From NCBI GenBank assembly GCA_003527555.1, contig DPWT01000206.1:1-13473 (forward strand): a DNA stretch of 13,473 nt, read 5' to 3'. Made by a program: the position numbers and the translations under genes. Positions 7,766 through 13,473 of the stretch are shown in pieces. Numbering within the stretch: position 1 is the first letter of the stretch; every line of letters begins with the position of its first letter. The stretch is from Verrucomicrobiales bacterium. Lineage in GTDB: Bacteria > Verrucomicrobiota > Verrucomicrobiia > Verrucomicrobiales > Akkermansiaceae. The notes beneath the pieces are model-generated. The model was not told the DNA's origin. It did no database searches and saw only the letters and a list, made by a program, of their open reading frames with translations.

Positions 7766-8515
7766 ATGAGCGATGTGAGTTTGTCTTTTCTTGAACAGGT
7801 TGATTTAAAGCGGTGTTTGTCGGAATTATTCGAGGACGCTCCTGATCTTTATTTTTTTGCGAAGGATTTAAACTATCAATTTACGATGTGTAATCGAGCC
7901 TTGATGAGACGCATAGGAGTTAAAGAGGAATCGAATATTATCGGCACGGATGATTTTCATCATTTTGATCCGTTAATGGCCAAGTATTACCGAGAGGAGG
8001 ATCAGGAGATTTTTCGAGATAGGCAACCAATCACCAACCGTATTTGGGTGGTGCCTAACGTTAGCGGTGCTATGGATTGGTATTTATCAAGCAAGTTTCC
8101 TTTATTCGACAGATCAGGAGCTCTGGTAGGGCTTGCTGGTTTGATGCGTGACTGTAAGCCGTCTGGATCATTATATGGACCCTATCAGAACCTTGCTAAA
8201 GCGATTGATTTTATCCGAAAAAATTTCACTAAAACAATTAAAGTAACCGAGCTGGCTAAGATGAGTGACCTTTCGGTGAGCCAATTTGAGCGAAGCTTCA
8301 GTAAATATTTTAAGTTCACTCCGATGAAGTATATCAACAAGGTACGCGTAGATGCCGCGGCTAAGCTTTTGATTGAGGGCACAGAGCCAATTTCGCTTAT
8401 TGCGTATGACACTGGATTTTATGATCACAGCCATTTTGCTAAGCAGTTTAAAATAGCCATGGGAATGAGCCCGAGTGCCTATCGTAAATGTGGTGGGAAG
8501 GTTATGAGAAATTGA
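7766..8515 (+). CDS. PAS-domain AraC-family transcriptional regulator
   Basis: The 249-residue product joins an N-terminal PAS sensor domain to a C-terminal AraC-type DNA-binding domain. The PAS domain spans about residues 20-130 (APDLYFFAKD, then FTMCNRALMRRIG, and the closing FPLFDRSGALVGLAGLMRD). The AraC domain spans about 145-245, with a first helix-turn-helix at 158-180 (IKVTELAKMSDLSVSQFERS) and a second at 208-229 (PISLIAYDTGFYDHSHFAK), ending in the family signature GMSPSAYRK. It has no receiver or sugar-binding cupin domain, so it probably senses a small ligand or redox state directly in the cytoplasm. I chose ATG 7766; an in-frame ATG at 7739 would add nine residues but lies next to the putative operator. 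Neither start has a Shine-Dalgarno sequence. Divergent placement makes the PSD1-DUF1501 operon the probable target. The gene looks more AT-rich by eye than its neighbours. Confidence 0.9.
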   Translation: MSDVSLSFLEQVDLKRCLSELFEDAPDLYFFAKDLNYQFTMCNRALMRRIGVKEESNIIGTDDFHHFDPLMAKYYREEDQEIFRDRQPITNRIWVVPNVSGAMDWYLSSKFPLFDRSGALVGLAGLMRDCKPSGSLYGPYQNLAKAIDFIRKNFTKTIKVTELAKMSDLSVSQFERSFSKYFKFTPMKYINKVRVDAAAKLLIEGTEPISLIAYDTGFYDHSHFAKQFKIAMGMSPSAYRKCGGKVMRN

Positions 8516-8547
8516 GCCTTCACGAATGAATTGTTCTGCGGCATGCT

Positions 8548-8832
8548 ATGTGTGTGCCATCAAGAGGTCGTCATCAAAGTTCATCCAAAGAATGCCTTAA
8601 GGCGATGCGTAAAATCGAATCGCTGGCTGGTGTGGTTGGAGTCATTATTGGTCGGTCCTATGGTGGCAAATCACTTGGTAAAAATGCTACTACGGGTTCA
8701 GTGCGTGTGCAGCGTGAGGTTGCTGGTGGGCTGAAGGCAGTGACACAAAGCTCGAAAGGTTTACAAGAGCTATTTATACGCACCGAGGAGGGGCAGGCTG
8801 GGTGTGTATGGCGAAAAATCGAAGAGCTCTGA
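8548..8832 (+). CDS. Small conserved-looking protein, possibly DUF2103-like
   Basis: This 94-residue frame is the only plausible gene in the 368 bp between the AraC stop and the convergent ispG stop. Its C-terminal half, with GSVRVQREVAGGLKAVTQ (residues about 51-68) and GLQELFIRTEE (about 71-81), resembles the core of DUF2103, a small predicted metal-binding family in which GGFK, a short basic stretch and VQEVFVVT occur in the same order. The N-terminal RGRHQSSS would then stand where that family has its His/Ser-rich segment. This comparison is from memory and partial. The charge pattern and the strand-like alternation of hydrophobic residues look protein-like. The overlapping frame at 8531-8734 gives an unlikely Val/Cys-rich product. 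The start ATG 8548 lies 32 bp after the AraC gene; GTG 8554 is an alternative. Function is unknown. Confidence 0.6.
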   Translation: MCVPSRGRHQSSSKECLKAMRKIESLAGVVGVIIGRSYGGKSLGKNATTGSVRVQREVAGGLKAVTQSSKGLQELFIRTEEGQAGCVWRKIEEL

Positions 8833-8845
8833 GCCGGCGAGCTTT
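8823..8845 (+). terminator. Weak candidate terminator hairpin after the small gene
   Basis: AGAGCTC (8823-8829) can pair with GAGCTTT (8839-8845), giving a seven-pair stem with one G-T wobble and a 9-nt loop, with TTTATT at and just after the right arm. It covers the stop codon of the small gene and lies before the convergent ispG stop. The stem is short and not GC-rich and the T run is broken, so the call is tentative. Confidence 0.3.
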
Positions 8846-8883
8846 ATTGCGATTTATGAACAGGCTATGCTGTGGGAGCAGTT

Positions 8884-10674
8884 CTAGTTGGCTATTGGTG
8901 AAGGTGCATCAATCCATTTGCCGTGTTCGTTGATAAGATCGATGAGGCGATCAACAGCTTCCACCTCTGGTATATTGAATTTCACGGCCTGTTTACCCAC
9001 GTAGAGGTTGATTTTTCCCGGGGCGCCACCGACGTAACCGAAATCGGCATCGGCCATTTCGCCTGGGCCATTCACAATGCATCCCATAATGGCGATACGA
9101 ACGCCTTTGAGATGGCCGGTTGCCTCACGAACCTTCTGGGTGGTTTCTTGGAGATTAAAAAGAGTGCGACCGCATGATGGACAGGCGACGTAGTCAGTTT
9201 TGAAAATTCGTGAGCCGGCAGCTTGCAGAACATTGTATGAGAGGCGCAGCGATTGCCCGGGAGCTTTTTCTCCCTGCACGATGATGGCGTCACCGATACC
9301 ATCGCAAAGGAGTGACCCGATATTACGGGCAGCGGTGATCAGGTTATCAATGAAATCTGCGCCAGCATCGGCAGAGGGTGTTAAGGTGTCCTTGAGCAGG
9401 ATTGGGTGGTGGGCTGAGAGCTTGGAGGCGAGGAGCCGAAATGCGTGAATGACGGCGGCTTTGTGTGAATCGTCAGCAACGGTGACGAGGCGAGGCTCTT
9501 GAATGGCATTAATTTCCATGACGGCAGCCGTGTTCCATGGGTCGACCTCAATGACCTCGGAGTCCTCGATCACAGCCTCGGGTGTGAAGTCACCTAACTT
9601 ATCGATTTTGTGTGCCAGGGCGTCCCATTTTTTACGTGAGGTGAACACACGGATGGTGCTTTCAGCTCCGAGTTCGTGACCATTGATAGTCATTTTTTTA
9701 CTATGGCGACGCTCGTAGGAAAAGGGATCGTAAGACAGTGTTCCGCGTTGGCTGCCCGTGGGGTCCGTGGGTAGATGGCTGTGCTCAATGTTGGCGACAA
9801 TCGCCTTGGCAACAGGGATTTCATGCACGGCGTCCTCTGTGAGAGATACGCGGATGGTATCACCGATGCCATCTGCGAGCAGGGAGCCAATACCGATGGC
9901 GGATTTGATACGGCCATCCTCGCCATCTCCAGCCTCAGTGACACCGAGATGAATTGGGTAATTCCAGTCTTTGCCCTCCTGATCTAACCGAGCGACGAGA
10001 AGGCGGTAAGCCTCGATCATAACTTTTGGGTTTGAGGCCTTCATCGAGAAACAGAAATTGTGGTAATCGAGGTCACGGGCAATACGTGCGAACTCAAGTG
10101 CGCTTTCCACCATGCCCAAGGGGGTATCGCCGTAACGGTTCATGATACGGTCGGATAGTGATCCGTGGTTGGTGCCGATGCGCATGGCTCGGTCGAGTTT
10201 TTTACAGAGCTCGACGAGTGGAGCAAAATCTTCACGGATACGCTCTAATTCATCTGCATATTGGTCATCTGTGTATTCGCGGATGGCGAATTTTTTGGTA
10301 TCTGCATAGTTGCCTGGGTTGACGCGGATTTTTTCCACCCATTTTGCGGCTTCGAATGCGGCGTCGGGTTTGAAATGAATATCGGCAACCAGTGGCACAT
10401 TGCACCCAGCGGCACGCACGCCATCGCGGATATTTTCTAAATTTTCAGCATATTTTTTAGTCTGTGCTGTGATCCTTACAATTTCACATCCTGCTTTGGC
10501 GAGATCGAGGACCTGTTTCACGCAGGCTTCCGTATCACGGGTGTCCGAGGTGATCATTGACTGAACACGAATGGGATTATTCCCGCCGACTCCGACGTTA
10601 CCTACGATGATCTCGCGCGTTTTACGGCGTGTGTAGGCAAAGTAGTCTGGGCAGTAGTGAAGATCAGTTGGCAT
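8884..10674 (-). CDS. ispG: 4-hydroxy-3-methylbut-2-enyl diphosphate synthase (IspG/GcpE), long form
   Basis: IspG converts methylerythritol cyclodiphosphate to hydroxymethylbutenyl diphosphate, the penultimate step of the non-mevalonate isoprenoid pathway, in the cytoplasm. From ATG 10674 the protein has 596 residues against about 370 in E. coli. This is the three-domain form known from plants, Chlamydia, Bacteroidetes and Verrucomicrobia, with a large insert between the TIM barrel and the iron-sulfur domain. The barrel shows RVQSMITSDTRDT (residues 36-48), ADIHF (97-101), IRVNPGN (116-122), MRIGTNHGS (164-172) and GVTEAGDGEDG (244-254). The C-terminal domain has the [4Fe-4S] ligands C498, C501 (ACPSCGRT) and C532 (MGCIVNGPGE), with the catalytic Glu539. 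A TTG at 10704 would extend it by ten unlikely residues (MRPLSYLLPH). It lies 43 bp downstream of galE on the same strand and may share its transcript. No Shine-Dalgarno sequence is visible. Confidence 0.96.
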   Translation of the reverse strand: MPTDLHYCPDYFAYTRRKTREIIVGNVGVGGNNPIRVQSMITSDTRDTEACVKQVLDLAKAGCEIVRITAQTKKYAENLENIRDGVRAAGCNVPLVADIHFKPDAAFEAAKWVEKIRVNPGNYADTKKFAIREYTDDQYADELERIREDFAPLVELCKKLDRAMRIGTNHGSLSDRIMNRYGDTPLGMVESALEFARIARDLDYHNFCFSMKASNPKVMIEAYRLLVARLDQEGKDWNYPIHLGVTEAGDGEDGRIKSAIGIGSLLADGIGDTIRVSLTEDAVHEIPVAKAIVANIEHSHLPTDPTGSQRGTLSYDPFSYERRHSKKMTINGHELGAESTIRVFTSRKKWDALAHKIDKLGDFTPEAVIEDSEVIEVDPWNTAAVMEINAIQEPRLVTVADDSHKAAVIHAFRLLASKLSAHHPILLKDTLTPSADAGADFIDNLITAARNIGSLLCDGIGDAIIVQGEKAPGQSLRLSYNVLQAAGSRIFKTDYVACPSCGRTLFNLQETTQKVREATGHLKGVRIAIMGCIVNGPGEMADADFGYVGGAPGKINLYVGKQAVKFNIPEVEAVDRLIDLINEHGKWIDAPSPIAN

Positions 10675-10703
10675 GTGGGGTAAGAGGTAAGAGAGGGGGC
10701 GCA

Positions 10704-10713
10704 AGAGTCAAGG
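10704..10713 (-). repeat. Decamer CCTTGACTCT upstream of ispG (copy 1 of 2)
   Basis: The decamer reads CCTTGACTCT on the minus strand. Its last base lies 30 bases from the ispG ATG, and its other end reaches the tail of the intergenic gap just before the galE stop codon. An identical copy is at 11754-11763, 29 bases from the galE ATG. TTGACT is a good -35-like hexamer, but no matching -10 box follows, so its role is open. Confidence 0.4.
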
Positions 10714-10717
10714 AACA

Positions 10718-11725
10718 TCAGCTGTTCTCGTTTGGTGTTGAGCTATAACCATTTGGGTGGTTTTGATGCCATTTCCACGCGGTATTGATTGTTGATTCGA
10801 TATTCATATGTTGTGGTTCCCATCCAAGGTGTTTTCGGGCTTTGGAGTTATCGGCGTAGAGCGAGGGCGGGTCACCGGCGCGGCGCGGTGCTTCCTCGGT
10901 TGGCACTGGTAGGCCAGTGACTTTTTCCACAGCATTGAGGATTTCACGCACGGATGTTGGTTTACCAGTGCCTAGATTATAGTGCACGTAGGTTTTTGGT
11001 GTGTCTATCTGATCAAATACTGCGATGTGTGCGCGAGAAATATCGTCTACATGAATGTAGTCGCGCAGGCAGGTGCCATCGGGTGTCGGGTAGTCGGTTC
11101 CGAAAATTTTTAATGGGCCTCGTTTTCCGGTTGCCGCATGGATTGCGAGAGGGATGAGGTGGGTCTCGGGGGTGTGATCCTCCCCGATGCTGCCGTCGTC
11201 GACGGCGCCTGATGCATTGAAATAGCGGAAAACGGCTGAGGATATGGTGCCGGAGCGGGCGAGGTCTTGGAGAATATGTTCGACGTGAAGTTTGGTAGCT
11301 CCGTAGGGGTTGATGGGTGATTGGGGGAGGTCCTCGACGAGCGGTAAAGTATCGGGTTCACCATAAGTGGCGCAGGTGGAGGAAAAGACGAATTTTCTGA
11401 CGCCGGCATCAGACATTGCGAGGAGTAGCTGGATTGTATTGCCGACGTTGTTTTCGTAATACTTAAGTGGTGTATGAACTGATTCACCGACGTTGATGAA
11501 GGCAGCGAAGTGCATGACTAAATCAATTTTCTCCTCGCTCAGGATTTTGGCGACAGAGGATCGGTTTCCGAGATTTTCCTGATAAAGTTTGATGTCATGA
11601 GCTACTGCAGCTTGATGACCATAGACTAGATTATCCAGCACGATAGGTGTGTGGCCTGCTGCTTGGAGTTGTTTGACGCAATGACTACCAATGTAGCCTG
11701 CACCTCCGACGACGAGAACGTTCAT
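10718..11725 (-). CDS. galE: UDP-glucose 4-epimerase
   Basis: GalE interconverts UDP-glucose and UDP-galactose with bound NAD, supplying galactosyl donors for polysaccharide and cell-envelope synthesis. From ATG 11725 the protein has 335 residues, the usual size for the family. It is an extended short-chain dehydrogenase: Rossmann motif GGAGYIGSH (residues 7-15), DNLVYG (31-36), HFAAFINVGES (72-82), the catalytic Thr117 in SSTCATYGEP (the Ser124 position of the E. coli enzyme), YGATK with Tyr141 and Lys145, then RYFNASGA (167-174), GTDYPTPDGTCLRDYIHVDD (209-228) and LGTGKPTSV (251-259). The frame is open a further 41 codons upstream to 11848, but that extension has no family similarity and would overlap the divergent M14 gene, so I rejected it. 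It is the first gene of a probable galE-ispG transcript. Upstream sequence contains CTTGACT twice, 21 bp apart. Confidence 0.96.
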   Translation of the reverse strand: MNVLVVGGAGYIGSHCVKQLQAAGHTPIVLDNLVYGHQAAVAHDIKLYQENLGNRSSVAKILSEEKIDLVMHFAAFINVGESVHTPLKYYENNVGNTIQLLLAMSDAGVRKFVFSSTCATYGEPDTLPLVEDLPQSPINPYGATKLHVEHILQDLARSGTISSAVFRYFNASGAVDDGSIGEDHTPETHLIPLAIHAATGKRGPLKIFGTDYPTPDGTCLRDYIHVDDISRAHIAVFDQIDTPKTYVHYNLGTGKPTSVREILNAVEKVTGLPVPTEEAPRRAGDPPSLYADNSKARKHLGWEPQHMNIESTINTAWKWHQNHPNGYSSTPNENS

Positions 11726-11734
11726 GTGTTCAAC

Positions 11735-11762
11735 AGTCAAGAATCTGGAGGCCAGAGTCAAG
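11735..11762. promoter_or_regulatory. Direct and inverted repeats between divergent galE and M14 genes
   Basis: AGTCAAG occurs at 11735-11741 and again at 11756-11762, exactly 21 bp apart (two helical turns). Between them lies the inverted repeat TCTGG-AGG-CCAGA (11744-11756). The 49-bp space between the galE and M14 start codons is almost filled by this arrangement, which would suit a shared regulator. No clear -10 box was seen on either strand. Confidence 0.3.
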
Positions 11763-11763
11763 G
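11754..11763 (-). repeat. Decamer CCTTGACTCT upstream of galE (copy 2 of 2)
   Basis: Second exact copy of the decamer found before ispG, placed 29 bases from the galE ATG. A shorter CTTGACT copy follows on the same strand, closer to the start codon. Confidence 0.4.
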
Positions 11764-11774
11764 GTTGTGTATTT

Positions 11775-12569
11775 ATGTGGGGATGTTTATCATCAGATGT
11801 GAGTTTTGATATTACGTCATATTTGCAAAGCTTCCATAGGTCTGCCACGGATGCTGGATTTTTTTCTGAGTCGATGGCAGTAATTGGTGGCTACAGTTTG
11901 CCTGCTTACACGAGGATTTTGGATGGTGCGCCTAAGGTTTATTTGTCATCTGGAATGCATGGTGATGAGCCTGCTGGGGTTATCGCCATGCTTGAGTTAC
12001 TTAGAAGTGGATTTTTTGGAGATGGAGTTGAATGGCGAATATGTCCCGTAATCAACCCTACTGGCATCGCAATGGGATTACGTGAAAACGCGCAAGGTGT
12101 GGATCTAAACCGCGATTATTTAAAAAAAATGACTGGGGAGGTAAGTGCGCATGTTGCTTGGCTGGAAAAGCAACCCGTGCCTGAGATGTTCATTTCATTG
12201 CATGAAGATTGGGAGAGCACTGGGTTTTACCTCTACGAAATCCAGAAAAAAGGATACCCGAGCGCGGCTAGGTCGATTCTGAATGCGGCGGCAAAGGAGA
12301 TCCTGACAGAGCCATGCCGGTTCATTGATGATCATCAAGTTCGTGAGCCTGGTTGGATTTTTCATGAGCCACGTGCTGATTTTCCTGATCAGTGGCCTGA
12401 GGCAATCTATATGGCGGAACAAGGTACGCGTGTTTCCTACACATTAGAAACACCTAGTTCGCTCGCTCTAGAGAGGCGAGTGGCGTGCCACATGTTGGCG
12501 GTGCGAACCGCTGTTGAGGAATTCCTGTTGACTCGGGGGAAGGTCAATGGCTGTAATGGCACCGCATGA
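11775..12569 (+). CDS. M14-family zinc carboxypeptidase-like / succinylglutamate-desuccinylase-like protein
   Basis: The 264-residue product has the complete metal and catalytic set of the M14 metallocarboxypeptidase clan: H62 and E65 in SGMHGDEPAG, the substrate-binding pair N112-R113 in GVDLNRDY, the third zinc ligand H143 in SLHEDWE, and the catalytic Glu225 in TLETPSS. It therefore probably cleaves a C-terminal amino acid or an amide from a small peptide or acyl amino acid. M14 relatives of similar size act on murein peptides (MpaA) or acylated amino acids (AstE/aspartoacylase), and the sequence alone does not choose between them. No signal peptide is visible, so it is expected in the cytoplasm. 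I chose ATG 11775, with AAGGG about 10 bases upstream. The frame continues to ATG 11724, but that start overlaps the galE start codon. Its stop overlaps the ruvA start by 4 bp (ATGA), so the two are probably translated from one mRNA. Confidence 0.82.
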   Translation: MWGCLSSDVSFDITSYLQSFHRSATDAGFFSESMAVIGGYSLPAYTRILDGAPKVYLSSGMHGDEPAGVIAMLELLRSGFFGDGVEWRICPVINPTGIAMGLRENAQGVDLNRDYLKKMTGEVSAHVAWLEKQPVPEMFISLHEDWESTGFYLYEIQKKGYPSAARSILNAAAKEILTEPCRFIDDHQVREPGWIFHEPRADFPDQWPEAIYMAEQGTRVSYTLETPSSLALERRVACHMLAVRTAVEEFLLTRGKVNGCNGTA

Positions 12570-13162
12570 TCGCGCGTATACGGGGAAAGGTGTTAGAGGC
12601 TCTGCCTGGCAGGCTTGTTATAGATGTTAATGGTCTGGGCTATTTGCTAACAGTCTCTCTGTCTACCTATGATGAAATCAATCCAGTGGAGGGTAAGGAG
12701 GTTGATCTTCACGCCCATTTGCATATCCGTGAAACAGCGCACACGCTTTACGGTTTTGCCTCGGTCTCGGAAAAAGATCTTTTTCTCCTGTTGATTGAGC
12801 GAGTGACAGGTATTGGTCCAGCTATCGGGATGGCTGTGCTTAGTGGGATGCCGGTAGATCATTTTAAATCATGCGTCGTTAATGGTGATGCTGCCGCACT
12901 TTCTCAGATCAAAGGTCTAGGTAAAAAAACGGCTGAGCGAATCATTCTCGAGCTTAAAGACAAGGTAGGTGTGGCCGAGGCATGGCAGGCAGCGGCAGGC
13001 GAGTCTGTGCCGAGTGCGGCGGTGGATGCTGAGTCAGCATTGATTGGGCTAGGGTACAAGCAAGTGGAGGCGCGTAAGGCGGTGGCTGCGATTGCTAAAA
13101 TCAAGGTGGATGCTCCTACTGAAGATCTTTTGCGTGAAGCATTGCGTATGCTCAATTCCTAA
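12566..13162 (+). CDS. ruvA: Holliday junction branch migration protein RuvA
   Basis: RuvA binds four-way DNA junctions as a tetramer and loads the RuvB motor during recombinational repair. The 198-residue product has the normal length and all three domains. The OB-fold domain I covers about residues 1-64 (MIARIRGKV, VNGLGYLLTV, RETAHTLYGF). The helix-hairpin-helix domain II covers about 65-135, with motifs VTGIGPAIGMAVLS (80-93) and IKGLGKKTAERIILEL (115-130). A flexible linker spans about 136-151, and the RuvB-contacting domain III covers about 152-198 (ALIGLGYKQVEARKAV and the DLLREALRML end). The start ATG overlaps the stop of the M14 gene, and no separate promoter is visible between them. 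ruvB and ruvC do not follow directly; the next gene is an unrelated membrane protein. Confidence 0.97.
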   Translation: MIARIRGKVLEALPGRLVIDVNGLGYLLTVSLSTYDEINPVEGKEVDLHAHLHIRETAHTLYGFASVSEKDLFLLLIERVTGIGPAIGMAVLSGMPVDHFKSCVVNGDAAALSQIKGLGKKTAERIILELKDKVGVAEAWQAAAGESVPSAAVDAESALIGLGYKQVEARKAVAAIAKIKVDAPTEDLLREALRMLNS

Positions 13163-13248
13163 TTTGGGCATGGTCTTGTGGCATGCGTGCTCATTTTTCT
13201 GGTCAAGCCGTCTAGCAGTGCTAGTTTCCCGACGTGAAGAGGGACATC

Positions 13249-13473
13249 ATGCCAATTGCTTTGTTAATTGCTCTACTACTGGTATTTAGAGTTGGTGGTG
13301 CATACACCAGCGAAAGCTTGCCGAATATTGTGCCGTTTGCGGCGTTGTTTTTTTGTGCGGCCGTGTTTGCTCGCGCTTGTCCTTTGCTATTACCAGCAGC
13401 TGCTTTTGCTTGGGTTTTAGGTGGGCCGGTGACGAGTTTGATTCAAGGGTATCAAGTTTTTGGGATGATTGAT
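13249..13473 (+). CDS. Multi-spanning membrane protein, DUF6580-like, N-terminal part (runs off right edge)
   Basis: The frame is open for 75 codons to the window edge. It begins MPIALLIALLLVFRVGG, a first membrane segment, then LPNIVPFAALFFCAAVFA, a second, and PLLLPAAAFAWVLGG, a third. The PN-x2-P-x-AAL block after the first segment is typical of a small membrane-protein family (DUF6580) found in Verrucomicrobiota and Bacteroidota, thought to resemble ECF-transporter substrate-binding components; this is from memory. AGAGGG lies about 6 bases before ATG 13249, the best ribosome site in the window. An in-frame GTG at 13234 would give a more basic N-terminus and is possible. It is 86 bp downstream of ruvA and may have its own promoter. 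Confidence 0.7.
   Translation, partial: MPIALLIALLLVFRVGGAYTSESLPNIVPFAALFFCAAVFARACPLLLPAAAFAWVLGGPVTSLIQGYQVFGMID

Noticed and set aside
8531..8734. 67-codon plus-strand frame overlapping the small gene
   Set aside because: The product is rich in Val and Cys with no family pattern, while the overlapping 94-residue frame has a plausible protein sequence.
10675..10704. TTG start for ispG ten codons upstream
   Set aside because: It adds residues not typical of the family, and ATG 10674 is stronger.
11726..11848. 41-codon N-terminal extension of galE
   Set aside because: The Rossmann motif begins right after ATG 11725 as in other GalE proteins. The extension has no similarity and lies antisense to the M14 gene.
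13163..13233. Possible terminator after ruvA around the GGCATGCGTGC stretch
   Set aside because: Only three to four base pairs can form before the T-rich stretch, so it is too weak to call.
1..13473. Mobile element, phage, CRISPR, toxin-antitoxin or defence island
   Set aside because: I found no transposase, integrase, spaced repeats, tRNA attachment site or recognisable defence gene, and all gene junctions look intact.

Overview
The window looks like chromosomal DNA of a Verrucomicrobiota bacterium, with Planctomycetota as the less likely alternative. The reasons are family content and gene style. There is a planctomycete-type cytochrome c/DUF1549/DUF1553 protein next to a DUF1501 protein, a secreted sulfatase of a type common in these phyla, a PAS-AraC regulator beside them, the long (about 600-residue) form of IspG, and translation starts mostly without a good Shine-Dalgarno sequence. 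I see no tRNA, rRNA, CRISPR array, insertion sequence or prophage gene. The genes are tightly packed and fill most of the window.

Layout. Positions 1-734 (minus) hold the N-terminal 244 codons of a YdeP/FdhF-like molybdopterin oxidoreductase that runs off the left edge. Upstream of it on the same strand is a secreted sulfatase (783-2132) with two altered active-site motifs. Divergent from the sulfatase is fhs (2249-3922, plus), formate-tetrahydrofolate ligase, with a recognisable promoter. Convergent with fhs, only 9 bp away, is a two-gene minus-strand operon. Its first gene (5350-7695) encodes a secreted c-type cytochrome/DUF1549/DUF1553 protein, and its second (3932-5347) encodes a Tat-exported DUF1501 protein. 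A PAS-AraC regulator (7766-8515, plus) is divergent from this operon, and the short gap between them carries a perfect palindrome that could be its operator. A small conserved-looking protein (8548-8832) follows.

The right part is housekeeping: galE (10718-11725) then ispG (8884-10674) on the minus strand. On the plus strand are an M14-type zinc carboxypeptidase-like gene (11775-12569) overlapping ruvA (12566-13162) by 4 bp, and the start of a multi-spanning membrane protein (13249 to the right edge).

How the genes fit together. The sulfatase, DUF1501 and DUF1549/1553 proteins are all exported and belong to sets expanded in marine polysaccharide-degrading Verrucomicrobia and Planctomycetes. 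The AraC protein is the natural candidate to control the DUF1501 operon. The biochemical role of DUF1501 and DUF1549/1553 is not established, which makes this locus the least understood part of the window. Nothing here proves a wholly new system: most of the window is ordinary, and the points worth checking are the operator, the sulfatase active site, the small protein and a decamer repeated upstream of galE and ispG.
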